From assembly GCF_910592395.1 (NCBI RefSeq), contig NC_088323.1:8492001-8556000 (forward strand): DNA of 64,000 nt, written 5' to 3'. A program made the translations under genes and the position numbers. Within the stretch, counting starts at the first letter, position 1, and each line of letters begins with the position of its first letter. Under the pieces are notes generated by a model that saw only the letters and a list, made by a program, of their open reading frames with translations, was not told where the DNA came from and did not search any database. This document shows positions 24,543 to 37,710 of the stretch, piece by piece. Origin of the DNA: Lineus longissimus. Lineage: Eukaryota; Nemertea; Pilidiophora; Heteronemertea; Lineidae.

Positions 24543-27500
24543 CATTCTTATCAATCAATCAATCAATCAATCATTTGGGATTTAAGGTGCCTATATCCAC
24601 AAAAAAAACGTGATCAAAGACACCAGAGAAACCAATCAAAAAAAAATAAGCTGCTGGCTATTTTGACAGTCTGCTGCCTAGTTAGAGAACAGGAAAGTTT
24701 TCAGCTTTCTCTTGTAGACAAGGATACTGCTGCTCGCACGAATTTCCTGTGGTAGCCCGTTCCACAGGCGCGGCGCAACACTAGCAAAAGCCCTGTCTCC
24801 AGAGGAAGCCATCCTGCTGCGTGGTTGCACCAGCAGCAGTCTGTCCGAGGAACGCAATGATCGGGACGGCTTGTACATTGTTAGAAGATCTTGCAAATAA
24901 ACTGGCGCAACACCATTTATGCATTTAAATGTTAGCAACAGAACTTCAAATTTAATTCTGCTGGCTACGGGCAACCAGTGGAGGTCACGGAGAATGGGAG
25001 AAATATGATCTGATCTTGCAACTCCAGTCACCATCCTCGCTGCACAATTCTGGACCCTTTGCAATGAAGCAACACTCTGCTAAGGTAAACCAATCAGCAG
25101 TGCATTCAGCCCATCCAATTTGGATGTCACGAATGCATTTACAAGCGTAGCAGTTGCATCAGGGGTCAGAAACTTTCTGATCAGACCAATGTTGTGCAGG
25201 TGATAATAACTGGACCTGCAGATAGATCGTATATGGTGGTTCATTGAGACATGTTCGTCAAACAACGCGCCTATATTTCTAGCCAAAGAGACTGCAGCAA
25301 TGTTTTGGTCACCAATCTTGACAGATGTTCATGGCCATCAAAATTTCTCCTTTGATGCTTCGAACAAATCAGAAGAAACTCTGAATTGTCGTCATTTAGC
25401 TTGAGGAAATTTTGTGCGATCCATTGGCGAACTTCCGCAATACAGGTTTCAAGTTTGCCGATTGACTGTACTGAATCGGTCTGCTCAAAACATATGTAGA
25501 GTTGAGTATCATCAGCAAAGAAATGAACCTTTATACTTTGACGTCGAATCAGATCAGCCAGTGGAGCCATATAAATGCTGAAAAGCAATGGGCCCAAGAC
25601 TGATCCTTGGGGAACGCCTGTCTCTAGCTTGAAAGCTAAAGATGACTCTCCTTTAACTATAACCTTCTGTGACCTGTTTGTCAGGTAGGACCTAAACCAC
25701 TCCAAAGCGGTACCATTCAGACCGATCCTGTCACGTAGACGATCAAGGAGGACCGAATGATTGACAGTATCAAATGCTGCAGATAAATCCAGCAATACCA
25801 GACCAACCATTTGCTTTTTATCTAGTGCCAAGAGGATGTCATTCATAACCCTGACCAAGGCTGTTTCGGTACTATGGTTGGCCCGGTATGCCGACTGCAT
25901 GCATTCGAAAAGCTCGTTTTCGGACATGTGGTCACGTAACTGGTGGTCAACTACCCTTTTCCAAAATTTTGGAGATGAAGCTTAGGTTGGAAACAGGCCG
26001 ATAGTTTTTAAGGTCCTCCCTTTGTAGACTAGGTTTCTTCAAAAGTGGCGTGACATTGGCTGATTTGAGACAATCCGGAACTGAACCAGATAAAATTGAC
26101 GAGTTTACAAACTTACAGATTGCAGGAGAAATTGCTTCAGCAATCGCATCCTCTTTAAGAAGATGTGTGGGAAGAGGATCAAGTGCACAAGATTTTGTTA
26201 GCGACTTCTTGATCATCCTTCTAATTTCATCCTCAGTAACAGGTTGAAAGAAAGACAGCTTTTGTTGGCAGCTAGGTTGCTCAGCGTCAGTAACCAATGA
26301 CCCCATTGAATCGCGGAGCCCTGAAAGGTAGACATTAATGCCATTGACCTTATTTTGGAAAGAATGAGCAAATCTATTGGCTAGCTGCTGCCCTTCCCCA
26401 ACAGAGAAGTCAGGCAATGAGCTGACTTTCTTCCTGTTGAGCAATGAGTTCACAGTTCTGTAGAGTTTACGCTGATCACCACAATCGTCCTTAATTTTTT
26501 CAACTTGAAAGTCCCTTTTTGCCTTCTCAATCTTCCGAATAACCTGCACATGCTTTTCACGGTAGACCTCCCTATGGATTTCAAGCTTTGAGTGGCGCCA
26601 CTGTCTCTCAGCCTTTCTGCGGAACATGCATGCCTCGTGCACCTCAGCATTATACCATGGTACCTTGTGCCGTATTGTAACTGCCTTAGAATGAATTGGT
26701 GCATGCTTGTCCAAGATTGCCTTCAGATCGTGGTTGTAGGTTTCCACCAAGACTGAGGCATTGTCTTGGACACATTGGTTCACTGCAGATGCTGCAACAT
26801 CAAGAGCAAATGCACCAACATCTATTGACCTCAGCCTTGTTACATCCATCATCACACGATTTGGCTGTTTCACGCATTTGCCTGGGAGAGTGAAAGTCAC
26901 AGGGCAATGGTCTGACATCAATGATGCACCAACCGACAGATCACCAATCACGTTCATGTCAGTAGCACGCGTGATAACCTGATCCAAGATATGACCCTTG
27001 ATATGAGTTGGATCCTTCACGTGTTGGACCAGGCTATACGTTTCCAAGATATTGAGATATATTATAGCATCTCGATCACTGGGGTTGTCAACATGAAAGT
27101 TGAGGTCGCCCATGATGATCAGTGGACAGGCGATGGAAGACAGAGTCTCTAACAGATTTGCGAACTCCTCGAAAAACAATGTTGTTGTCAGTTTGTTCTT
27201 GTAATTAGGAGGGGGTCTATACACAATAGCAAGTCTTATACAGTCTGAGTTAGTCTGTAACCTGAACTGAATGATCTCGAAGGAACTGTATACACTATCA
27301 GTCGAAATCTTGGTGACATTCAGCTGATCTCTATAGACAAGACCAACACCCCCACCACGACCAAGTCGAGGTTTATGCTGAAGCTTATAACCGTAGGGCA
27401 GCATCTGACCAATGTGAACGCTGTCCTTTTGTGAATCTGAGTCAAGCCATGTTTCTGTAAGAGCAACAAGATCAATTATCTCATCATCGAGAAAGTCACA

Positions 27501-27720
27501 CAAGGATGTTGCCTTGTTTCTCACAGATCTAATATTCAGCAAAGCAATATTTACACCTTTTTCTCCTGAGGGGGTTAAAGGCTTGTGTTTACATTTACCA
27601 GCCCCTCCACCATGCCGCCTAATTCTGGCCCTTTTGTAAATGTTCAGAGACCGGAGTACACATTCCACTGGCTTTGAAACTGACACATGCCAATTTCTGA
27701 GTGCCTTACTTTACATACAT
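24543..27720 (-). mobile_element. Nearly full-length CR1/L2-like LINE ORF2, broken
   Basis: Frame 27686-25947 begins with an endonuclease of the EEP/APE type (LNIRSVRNK, TETWLDSD, GGGVGLVYRD, MGDLNFHVDN, SDHCPV) and runs into the RT (NYRPVSNLSFISKILEK). The RT continues in 25927-25271 (LLDLSAAFDTVNH, GVPQGSVLGPLLF, FFADDTQLY), then 25286-24678 (thumb and C-terminus, DHISPILRDLHWLPV). Breaks: frameshifts near 25.94 and 25.28 kb and an in-frame stop at 25080. The 3' end is a (TGAT)n tail at 24552-24574. It makes DNA by target-primed reverse transcription; this copy is dead. No ORF1 found. Confidence 0.9.
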
Positions 27721-28165
27721 AACATGTTTTTTTGTCTCAAACCAACCATACGATGAACCATTCATCTAATTTGTTTTTGTTGTCACATGGATACGTTTTG
27801 TTTTGTAACGGAGAACAATGAATAAAATCCTTAAGCCAGAAGCTATCATCAGTAATCAGAATCGATCTTACCCATGCTATCCATAACGGTTAGGATCACG
27901 CCGTTTGACAACTGTTATTGTTCCTTAGATTGTATTGTGCTACTGTTTCAGTTCGAAACCAATTCTGTATTTCATGAGAGTAAGAGCTAATCAAGTAAAT
28001 ATGACCGTCGGTTCCTCATCATTATCATTTTACCCCGTGAGCGAGCGGTGACGGAGAAGTATTGGCGATAAATCCTGTGTTATCTGTCATTTGGAACTTG
28101 ATCATTCCAGCAAATTCTCCGAAGAGATGTTGTTTGTCGGTTTCCCTTCAGCACAGTCCTGCAGG
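27721..28165. other. 5' flank of PAN gene A
   Basis: Between the LINE and the signal-peptide exon. A continuous frame leads into the exon from 28091, but the signal peptide suits the ATG at 28166 better. No TATA box is evident. Confidence 0.35.
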
Positions 28166-31100
28166 ATGATGTTGTCCAGTCTTTTAGTACCTCTTGTGAC
28201 TAACCTTACACTGCTTCTGCTTTGCAACCACCGTCAGCCAGGTAAGTGTCTTGATGTCAAATCAATCTTGACACTAGAGGCGCTGATTTCGTTCCTTACA
28301 ACGCCTCTAGAATTAGTAAGTTGCACCCATCTGAAAAACAGTATCGCGGATATCGGAAAGGAAATAATTTTTCTAATTGCAATAAGGTCACCACACATGT
28401 ACAGCCCGCGAAAATGATTGCTGCCCTACGCTGCGTTTATAGTTGTCCATAAAATCATCTTAAAATCCACCAGTAAGTGTCAGATCGTAATTATAATGAT
28501 CTTGTTTTGTTTTTTTATTGATAAAATAGAACGTTTGACGAATTAATGTGGCACTAATTCTCCCCTGAATGAGATTTACGGTCTGAACTGGTGACACAGT
28601 ATATGGCGTAGGCTTATCAAACACCTGAATCTCAAGATTGCGATATCCAAGATGGCGTCAATTGATCAATTCCTGTATCTGATTTTTATTTTATTTTGGC
28701 ACTGTGCGAGTATGGATGTCAAAATACAGTACCCACTTATGGCAAGCGGAGTGTCCAGTAATTAAAAAAACCTAGATTTAATCAAAAAAAACCTGGTTTT
28801 TTACCTAATAAACTAAGTTTATTTGGAAAAAATATAGGTTTTTTAAAAACAACCTTGTTTATTAGCTAATAAACCGAGTTTCATTAATAAAACCAAGTTT
28901 CTTTACGTTCTTTCCTAATAAAGTAGGTTTTTAACAGAAACTAACATTTTATGCTAAAAAACCTGGTTTATTACCTAAAAAACTTGGTTTTTTACCACAT
29001 AATCGTATAAAATATATGTTTCTGTACAGAAATGCCAGTTTATTCAATAAAACAAGGTTTATTACCAAAACAACCTAGTTTATTTAAAAAAACTAAGTTT
29101 ATTACTAATAAACCTAGTTTTTTTAAATAAACCTGGTTTATTAGAAAACTTACATTTTTAAACCTCGATCCTACCTACATTGAGTTATCTGGGATGAGGT
29201 TAGGGTCTCACTAACTAGTTTACAGAGTGCAGTGCAGTGCAGCATTAGTACCACGTGGTGCCGAGGTTGCCCATCCTCGTCCCGATAACATCGCGGATTT
29301 GTGTACATGGGGCGAGGTAAAAAATACAAGTTTCTCGATAGAAAGTAGGTTTTTGCACGCCGTTTGTCCAGTTATTCAAAACAACCTACATTTTTACAAT
29401 AAAACCAGGTTTTATTGCAAAAAAATAAGTTGTTTTGTATAAAACCAAGTTTTTTACGTAAAAAGGTAGGTTTATTAGCCATTTGTCCAGTTATTGTTAA
29501 TAAACCAAGATTCTTTGCTATAAAACTAAGTTTATTACCACTGGATGAAACGCTTACATTTTAGGGAATAAAACCAAGTTTATTTGTTAAACTTGACATT
29601 TGTGGATAGAAACAAGGTTTATTAGGTAAAAAACTTGGTTTTATTAAAGAAATTCGGTTTATTAGCTAATAAACAAGGTTGTTTTAAAAAAAACCCTATA
29701 TTTTTTCCAAATAAACTTAGTTTATTAGGTAAAAAACCAGGATTTTTTGAATAAATCTAGGTTTTTTTAATTACTGGACACTCCGCTTGCCATACCCACT
29801 TGTATAATTTGCACGGTCTAAAGCAGCCGTTAATTTTTCACGTCCGAGTATTTTAAGTTGAGGTAAATATGAAGAGTACCGCCATAAAGCCATTCATATT
29901 AGGGTGTCAAAGGACCACTCATGACATAACTTGCTGCGTAGGGAAGTATTCAGGCTAGGGAATGTGGCTACGTCTATGCTTGGGCGGTGTGACATTTCGG
30001 TTGAATGTTTGCCGAAACGCAGTTAACAATCATGGACAATTATTGTTAATGGGGAAGACCTAGGCGCTTCGGTTGTCCCCATTATTATACTCTCGAGCAA
30101 ATTTATAAGAAAATGGTATACGATCATCTTTTGCGCCTCGTTAGGAGCAATTACTTAAAACGGCTGTCGTTCCCATTTAGAAGCAGTCATTGGACAGGAC
30201 CAAGGACTTTTAGAAGAACCAACTTTATTGATTCAATTACTGACAACATTTATGTTTCATGGCTAAAATTTTTCTTAGGTGAGAATACTTGTATTTAGGC
30301 ACTTGCTTTTGTAACTTTTTGACACTGTCACATCTAAATTTCATAAAATTGTGAAAGTGACCACGTTAAGTGTCAAAGGATTACCTCACGTGTATTAGAA
30401 GCCACAGTTACGTCGGGAAATGTCATCAAAAAAATAACAAATAATTCCATAACCGAGTAAAAACCACAGACATTCATAACAGGCCATCTTCACGATTTAT
30501 TACGACTTTCATCCCCGGTGGTTAATGGTTTGGTTAGGGTTAGCTACATAACCTTCAACAAAGGAACTCGGCGACTCTATTCATTTTAACAAAAGGACCG
30601 GGCTTAGATTCCGGGGGGATATGCATTTCGTTTACACAGGTTTTAGATATTAATACGCACTACACAAGTAACGTGTCTCATGATCACCCGGGATTTGTGT
30701 TATCATAATCGGCTGTTCTTCTCGACACACTCACTCCGACTGTATGAACCATAATATGGTCTTAGAAAATTTGCGAGGCCTAGACTGCGGCAAATTATAC
30801 AAGTAGGTACTGTATATCAGGTACAGATTTGTGAACTTGTTAAGACACAGCTGTCCTGGTGCCAAACGTACCAGATACAGATCTCTGACGCCGTTTGATG
30901 TGTTGAGGCTGATAAATAATCTTGAGATATCGTTTTTTTACAGTTAGCACATTGTGACCCGTCACAGCAAAACCAGGTGCATGTCGCTCTGAGCTTGGCC
31001 GGTTGAGACGAACTGTTTGTTCATTTCTCTATTGTCTGCCTTTTGTGAAATATGAGCACGTCAATTTCTTCCATTATCTCCTGGAGTCATTTAGGCTCAT

Positions 31101-34100
31101 CTTCTGTTCGACATGCGCCTGGTTATGCTGTGACGGGTCACATTCTTGTCAGACGGAACGGTCGTTTCTTTATTTCAGCAAGACTCTCCATGATTCTGGT
31201 GTATACACATACATGTAATATCAAGTATGGACTAACCTATATTGTTAAAATGAACAATAAGCCTGGTCTGCGAAGTCGTGCTGACCAAAAGCTCGAATTC
31301 TCTCTAAAAGACGGCACCCATGGTGTTTGCGTAATATTCCCTCTTATAAGATATCGAGAAGCATCGTGAAATCTCGTAATTTCATCCTTAAATTTGAATA
31401 CAATATTGATGAGTAAATATGATCTAATACGATCAAAATATGAGACTATCCCAGATTGGCCAATGATTTCAGTTCTGCAATAAAATCACAGGTGTCGCAT
31501 GATTGGGAGTAAATTCTGCAGGTGACACTTTCCGATAGACGACTCCAAGCTCTCATTTTGATCGCAATTATCGTTGTTATATGGAACAGAATCGTTTTCA
31601 CGGGTTGGGACCGCCAGCTATTCGTCATCGGGATGCTTCGAGCTAGCCATCCTTGACATGACTAATCCCATCCGATGTGCCTAAGTCAACCCTGAATCAT
31701 CGACATTGTGCACGTAAAATATTGAATACGGCATGTTAAGACATCTTGCTGCACACATACAGATCAATTATGACGTTTAACGGTGTTAACCTACAATGCT
31801 AGGTGATCGCTGGATTGATGAGTTTTATTTATGTTCGGTGGCTTTGGCAGACATGGCGGCGCTTGCACACAGTGCAGAGTTCACTATAGTTGTCTTTAAC
31901 ATCGGCATCGGTCAACCAGATGGAGGCACACACGATGCTATTTCTCTATTAGCGTGTGCTCTATTGTGTATCAATTCGGACTGCTTAACAGCAGCCGTGC
32001 TACACGATGATGCACGGTTTCTCTGTCATCTGAGTGAAAAGAAGGCCACGCGTATGGAGAAGGTGGTGGCGTGTCGTCAAATGGGTTCACGGGTATACCA
32101 GAAAAAGGTACGTGTACCTTTTTGAGCAACCAAGTGACTGTGTAAAACACTATTGGTTTCTCCCAATGGTATATGTGATGGATAATTAATCGAGAGGTAT
32201 TCTATTTTTCTGGTCCTCCATGTCAAAGGAGGTCCCGAATAGTAGCCCGGAGATATATCTGCACTTTCCAGACTGATGTGTGGTGGGGCTGGATCTTATA
32301 ACGATAGCAGGCAAGAACTCACTATTAAGATTAAGTCGGTCCTTTTTAAGAGAAAGCGGGAAATTTTGTCTGGAATCTGTATAGTTTTGGAGGGTTCTCT
32401 CGGTTAGCATGGTTTGCGAGGTTTGATTTCTGATTTTCGGAGGTTTCATACACAAACCCGCACGGGCTCAAGTTCAAGTGGTATATATCAGACCACACCC
32501 GTTTGGTGGTATTTGTCTTGGAAACCCGTGAGACTGCGAATCGAGCGGTGAACCACACTGGCAGAAATCAAACGAGATGGTTTTGTATTTAAAAAAAAGA
32601 AGATATTTCCCCAAGTCAATTGAATCACCCCTTTTGGAATCTAGTAGTACTGCGCTTTGAATCACCACATAGTTCGCTAGAGGAGATGTCAAAACATTGC
32701 TCTGTGTAGCCTCTAACCGAATTCGGCTTCACCCGTGCATAGAATTTTGGTTTGCTGTGTGGGATATGTTTGTTTTGAAATTGGGGTAGAAGTTTGAAAT
32801 GTCCTTGGATATAATGACCGGGAATAATGATTTGATTATACGCTTTATGCTCTAAGCTGTTGACGGTTGAGGCCACCATTGTACCTATCAAACAATCCGT
32901 CAGAATACAACAGGGCCGGAAACTTTTTCCGGGAGGGCACTTTCTACTTCTACACATTCAAAAGTTTAATCCCGGCAAAAAAGTTAAAGGTTAGGTTAGT
33001 TTGTGTCCTTGATTTCAACGACCACGGGCACTGGTTAAGACGCACTTGGTGAGGTCAAATCCTTTGGTTAACTCTGGATTAACACTATTAACACGAATAA
33101 GCCTGCTGTTAACCATGAGATTAGATCTCTTTGCAAAGTTTTAAGACAACCAAAGGTTTATTCAAAATAAACAGTTTTTTTATTCTAGTGTTCACTCCGA
33201 GTTAACTCGCATGGCATTGCGTTAACACTAACACATAGAGTTGCACATTTCCATAGAAAAAAATCGTACTGATCGAGCTTCTGTCTAAGGTTTCAATGTG
33301 ATTATGGCATGTATGGCTTGCAGTCGATCAACCGATATGTAACTTTACTTTACGAACACGATAGCATCAGCAATTGAAGCGGTGAGAACCATGAGTCGCC
33401 TAAGCGACAATTTTTTCATAACGAGTTAAGTGCATGTAGCAACCTCTTACGGTGAACTCTATTTTTTGACAGCAGTAGTTTACTCTTTGATGGCAGCACT
33501 CCACTTTTTTCCATACAAAAATCAGATATTGAGGACCCAGAATTAACCATTTTTTCTTCCAAAATTGAAAGTCACTTAGTAAACTGGTTCTTACCGCCTC
33601 AATGTATGCCTCATACCCAGGTGACGGTTAAATTAACGGATCGAATGTCAATATTTTGTCTCTGTGTCACTATGATATTGAGATATTGTTATATTTAACT
33701 TTGATATATTTTGCGATATATCAATGTTTAGTGCAGTCTCAGCAACATAAAGATCTATTTTGTCATATTTTGATATCTAAGCACAATCATGATGTGAGAT
33801 AACTGCACACCCAGGGTGACTAGAAGTCTAAATCCAACATTTATACTTACGTTGTCGAGGGATGCTCTGTCAAATATGCTATGGTCATGGATCATAGCCA
33901 AGGTAAAACAGCTCTAAAAGAGAATTTTGTTCATAGACTAGCTGATGATAGTTATAATAGCGTAACATACATATTTCGCCTTTCCAAAGACTGATAAAGG
34001 CGCTACCGTACCAAAGTGGTCGTGAAACAACTTGGTCTTAAGCCGACTTTTGAAAGTGTCAATGTGTAGATAGAGTCTCACATGCTGGGGAGACCGTTAC

Positions 34101-35905
34101 ACAGCAACAGGGCTCAGGACAATATAGGATGAGAAAGCACGATCTCCAAAACCTGTCCTAGTTTTCTTCACATAAAGTTGGACAATGTTTGAAGATCGTG
34201 GTGCTGTGGATTGTTCTTTGGTCGTTTTTATCCCATCGAAATACTTTGGTGCAGGACTGGTCCGCTTAAAACCTTGTATGCCATGAGAAACGTATTGTAT
34301 GAGATCCTGAATTTTACCAGCAGCAAGTGCAATTCTTTTAGCACAGGTGTTATATGCCCAAATTTCCGCCGGCGACAAACTACCCTGGCAGCCGTATTTT
34401 GAATGCGCTGGAGTGGAACAAAACTTTACGGAAGACCGTACATAATACCATTGCGGCAATCTAGACGAAATGACCAAGGAGCTGGAAGCAGCATCTAAAC
34501 ATAGGTTATCGAGGACACTCTTTCTGATTAAGTAATGTTCAGCTAACTCCATCGGAGAATCAGTGACTGACTTTCCGAGTCTTAACGAGCAATGGTTCGG
34601 TAGTTGGGTTTGCCAAGAACAATGGGTCGCAGATTTTTCTCTGTCTTTAATGGTTGAGGCAGTACCAGGATAGACTGAGGTTGGTGTGATCGATGTTGTC
34701 CGAGTGGCACGGGCAGGCAAATAATGTTTGGGCAAGAAATGAACGACTCGGCTAGACATATCGGTTGCAGCTCTCAATCACTAAATGTGTTGTTCTCTGT
34801 GATTCAGCATCCATATCACTTGAAGCAAGATATCACAATTACAGGAGAGTTTCCAGTGCAAAATGCTTTAGTTTATTTCCACCAGGGACTCCAGGCAGTT
34901 GTGATGGTGGCTTCCGCAGATTTTGTTTTCTCATCGCCTCGAAATGTGTATGTCTATCGCCTGAACAAGACAATGTCTTCTTATATACTGACAGGGCATT
35001 TTACTGTGAAAGAGCTAGTCCTCATACCTGGTGAGTATGGGAATAGTGTTGTAGGAATAAGTAATACAAGAGCTAACTGGTTTGTGTCGGTAGAGATGAT
35101 GACCAAAATGACCATATTTGACCTTGAAGGTAACATACGGAAACTACAAATCCCTTCTAATGAATTTAAGACGCGTTTTGTGAGTGGGCGTAAACGTTTA
35201 TGGTGGTTTAGAGTAGCAATATGTGAGGAAAATGCTTTATTGGAGCTAACTTATGCGACGAAACGAAGATATGGCAGCAGCAGGAGGACGAAAGGATCCA
35301 TCGTCGTCACCACACTGTCATTTCTACACTGGTTCAAGATAAAAGACTGTAGACTTTTCTTCATGCTTAAACATGTGAAGAACTTGGGGTTAGTACGGCA
35401 GCGTCGAAAGGCAAATTTCCCGTTGTACGAAAGGAGTGTTCAACTAAAAAATATCCAGTGTGATAGAGAATGCATTTATTCGATTACCTTCAGACCTTTA
35501 ACAATCCGAAGCAAAACTCTCATTGATGATAAAACAAAAATGGAGGTATTCAATGACATATGGTTCAGGTATTATTATAACGAAGCCTATCTACTTGGAA
35601 ACAAATACCTAATAGTTGAAGCTGACAAACGCATCAAAAGATTTCTTAGAAGATACGACGTGCATGGAAAGTTTCTAAATGTTTACGAAATCGTTCACAT
35701 AGCCAATGATCTGGTCAAAACTAAAAACAAATCAATAATTAGCTTGAGTGGCCAAATGAGGTTGCTGATGTCCTTCCCAGCCAGATTTGCCACGGCATAT
35801 GCTCTCTTTCAAACCAAAGATGGTGATTTCGTCGGCTGGCCAAGGGGGAAGAGGGGCCAGCGTATACCTTTAGTCGCGAAGATCTATAGTCAAAGAGTTT
35901 ATTAA
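28166..35905 (+). CDS. PAN gene A: signal peptide, PAN module, 365-residue domain of unknown fold
   Basis: Exon 1, 28166-28241: MMLSSLLVPLVTNLTLLLLC, a good signal peptide, donor CAG/GTAAGTG, phase 1. Exon 2, 31851-32107: acceptor TTTGGCAG, phase 1, donor AAG/GTACGTG, phase 0; PAN/apple Cys pattern (LLACALLCINSDC, RFLCHLS). Its start is uncertain (31878 and 31920 are also phase 1). Exon 3, 34808-35905: acceptor after TTGTTCTCTGTGATTCAG, phase 0, 1,098 bp, no further intron. Sum 1,431 bp, 476 residues, in frame throughout. The last exon has landmarks NVYVYR, KELVLIPGEYGNSVVG, CEENALLELTY, NIQCDREC and a WP...G...AKIYSQ end, all shared with gene B at 55-59 kb. The repeating beta-strand look could mean a propeller or sandwich (inference). 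Probably secreted. Introns hold a palindromic element, a MITE and a LINE fragment. Function unknown. Confidence 0.7.
28739..29793. mobile_element. Long palindromic element built of ~18-bp modules, 8-bp target duplication
   Basis: Ends ATGGCAAGCGGAGTGTCCAG and complement, inverted repeats of about 180 bp, flanked by ACCCACTT on both sides (28731-28738 and 29794-29801). Nearly the whole arms consist of degenerate AATAAACCnnGTTTATT modules, some 35-40 by eye, each a small palindrome. A more GC-rich core at about 29160-29330 contains GTGCAGTGCAGTGCAG and CACGTGGTG. No transposase frame. The 8-bp duplication fits hAT, P or Merlin types; the ends do not decide. It lies in intron 1 of gene A. Confidence 0.85.
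29802..30953. other. Rest of intron 1, nothing recognised
   Basis: Two short frames (30113-30298 among them) lack family pattern. No additional PAN-type exon with compatible phase was found. Confidence 0.4.
30954..31141. mobile_element. MITE, 188 bp, 33-bp inverted ends
   Basis: GTGACCCGTCACAGCA at 30954 starts a 33-bp arm matched by the complement at 31109-31141 with two mismatches. ATT flanks both ends. The tip TGTGACCCGTCACA is itself near-palindromic. Inside intron 1 of gene A. Confidence 0.8.
32108..33979. other. Intron 2 of gene A, 5' part
   Basis: Contains several GTTAAC words at 33065-33240 and a block rich in GATAT at 33660-33790. No exon or element ends supported. Confidence 0.4.
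33980..34480 (-). pseudogene. Decayed 3' fragment of an L2-like LINE
   Basis: Minus-strand frames give typical C-terminal LINE pieces in shifting frames: an HITPVLKELH-like patch, then GDRAFSSYIVLSPVA. Several frameshifts. The long minus-strand open frame covering 34097-34777 is therefore partly accidental. It lies in intron 2 of gene A. Confidence 0.6.
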
Positions 35906-36929
35906 AAAGTACATTAGCCATGGAAAACTCTTGGAATTCGTTTATAGTAGAAATCATATCCAAATTCAAGTGGTACGGGATCAAAAGGTGAATGGACATA
36001 AGAAACAAGTAAAAGGTATGTAGTGTCTTGTCCGTGCGGCTCTATTGTTTTTAAAACAAGATCAACCTCAACAAAAAACAACAACAAAACTTAACTCGTG
36101 GCTTAGTAAGGTTACGAGTGACATTGCGCATCACTTGTTTGGTGGAAGCCGTGGTGTGCGGACTTTAGTTCGTTGTTCTCCTGTTGAGGTGTTAGTTTTA
36201 GGCCTGGTCTGTAGAGTTGGGTGTTGGTTCTTGGCTACCTTCTTGTCCAGCGGTTGTTAAGTATAGGTTATATTATATTACCGCCCTGTGAGGGTAGCCT
36301 TGCGAAGGCTTAAAAAAGCCCTGCGAGGGCCGGATTGAGCAGAACCGAGCAAGGGTGTCTGCCAACCCAAAGGGTTATAGGGGTCATGTCCAAATTTAGA
36401 GAAAAGATAGTTTACTTTCCATGTGCAGCCCCTCGCTCAGTTTAGCTCTGATTTTTAAAATAAATATACAGCCTCCTAGCTGCTATATAATTTCAACTAT
36501 ATATTGAGCAGCCTCAGTCTCTCAGGCACATTCGCCCGTTGGTTAAACTTAGACGAACGTTTGTTATGAAATTCGATTTCTGATGATTGAGTATTTGGAG
36601 AGTATACCTTTCCGGTTATGAGAGTATGAATAGCAACCCCTAAAAACGTGCCTTTCATGCCCAAATAACCTTTTATTAATTGACTTGAATGTAAGGCAGA
36701 CGCTACATAGGAATAATTGAATCACTTTTCACTCTCAACGCGTGACCCGTTCACTCTTCATCGTCACTCTTCGCCCGTCCTGTTTGCTGGGGTGAATCAT
36801 ACACGTTCATTTGTCACTTTGATTTTTACGCTATGGCTTGGGACTCCTCCGAGGACAAAATATTGGCGACGTTGCTCTTAATGGACACAAATCGTAAGCG
36901 GAAGCGTAGGAAACCGAGGGCGGTGTGAT
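35906..36929. other. 3' flank of gene A
   Basis: Apart from the mini-hairpin cluster at 36284-36330 nothing is recognised. ATTAAA overlaps the stop region at about 35900; no AATAAA nearby. Confidence 0.35.
36284..36330. repeat. Three consecutive mini-hairpins
   Basis: CCCTGTGAGGG (36284-36294), AGCCTTGCGAAGGCT (36296-36310) and GCCCTGCGAGGGC (36318-36330) follow one another. All share a TG(C/T)GA loop core with 3-5-bp arms, the last two separated by TTAAAAAA-like sequence. Confidence 0.75.
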
Positions 36930-37010
36930 GCACCAGTGGGAGGATTTTTTCCGACTTATTAACGGTTTCTCTAACTTTTTTTCTGATTTATCGGACATTT
37001 TTCCGACATT

Positions 37011-37710
37011 AGGGACCTTTCGCTACCCCGTTCCGCCGAGAAATCGATCGAGAACGATCGCGTTTTGCGTATGACGTCATCGATTGATGAGTAGCTTTGC
37101 CCGTTCCCGTTCTGGATTCCGTGAATGAGGCCCGTTTTTTTTTGCGTCTGTGTACAGTGGTTCAAGAAGAAAAATGACGAATTTGTGGGATTCTATTGCG
37201 GTAAGGCACCTGAAGTAGTATGTAAAGTGGATAGACTGTGTTTTAGAAGGGGAAAACAAGTTCATACTGCCCCGAATCGCCCTATTAAGCATGTTAAGCG
37301 GTCGTAAATCAGTCATTTATAGCAGCATGCGGTTTTGGCAAACAACTACGGGAGGGATTCGAAGAACTTCGACGAGGTGACGAATCTCATCCTTTTCGAA
37401 CCTGAATTTGTCGTAGCTTTGTGCATCGGAGAGTCTATCTAGATCGAAACGCGGCCAGTTCGGATCAAACGTACTTTCCTTGCCTCCTAAGACTTTATTT
37501 TCGATATAAAATGCCATAAATTCATCATCTTCAATTGCGAAATTTGCAAGGCGTCTTAAGTTTGCCGCCATTTTGACGATCTCCATAGAAACCAAACTGT
37601 TTCTCGGTGACGGCCATGCGGAACGCGTTTCAGTGTTTCCGGGAACGGGATCGGGAACGAGAAACATTCTCGGTGTAGCGGTTCTCGGAACGGCGTAGCG
37701 AAAGGTCTCT
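37011..37710. mobile_element. PIF/Harbinger-derived element, 700 bp
   Basis: Ends AGGGACCTTTCGCTAC and complement, flanked by ATT on both sides. Comparison with the unoccupied site near 49437-49445 confirms the junctions. Inside on the minus strand is a short transposase N-terminal fragment. Repeated GAACGGGATCGGGAACGAG-type words lie inside the right end. Confidence 0.8.
37317..37586 (-). pseudogene. Harbinger transposase N-terminal fragment
   Basis: 89 residues from MEIVKMAANLRR to a stop. The segment FDLDRLSDAQSYDKFRFEKD followed by EIRHLVEVLRIP resembles the N-terminal helical region of HARBI1-like transposases, ahead of the missing DDE catalytic domain. Too short to act as a transposase. 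Its position inside an element with Harbinger-like ends supports the call. Confidence 0.6.

Noticed and set aside
34097-34777. 226-codon minus-strand frame
   Set aside because: It overlaps decayed LINE sequence and the acceptor region of gene A; only short parts match LINE tails, in mixed frames.
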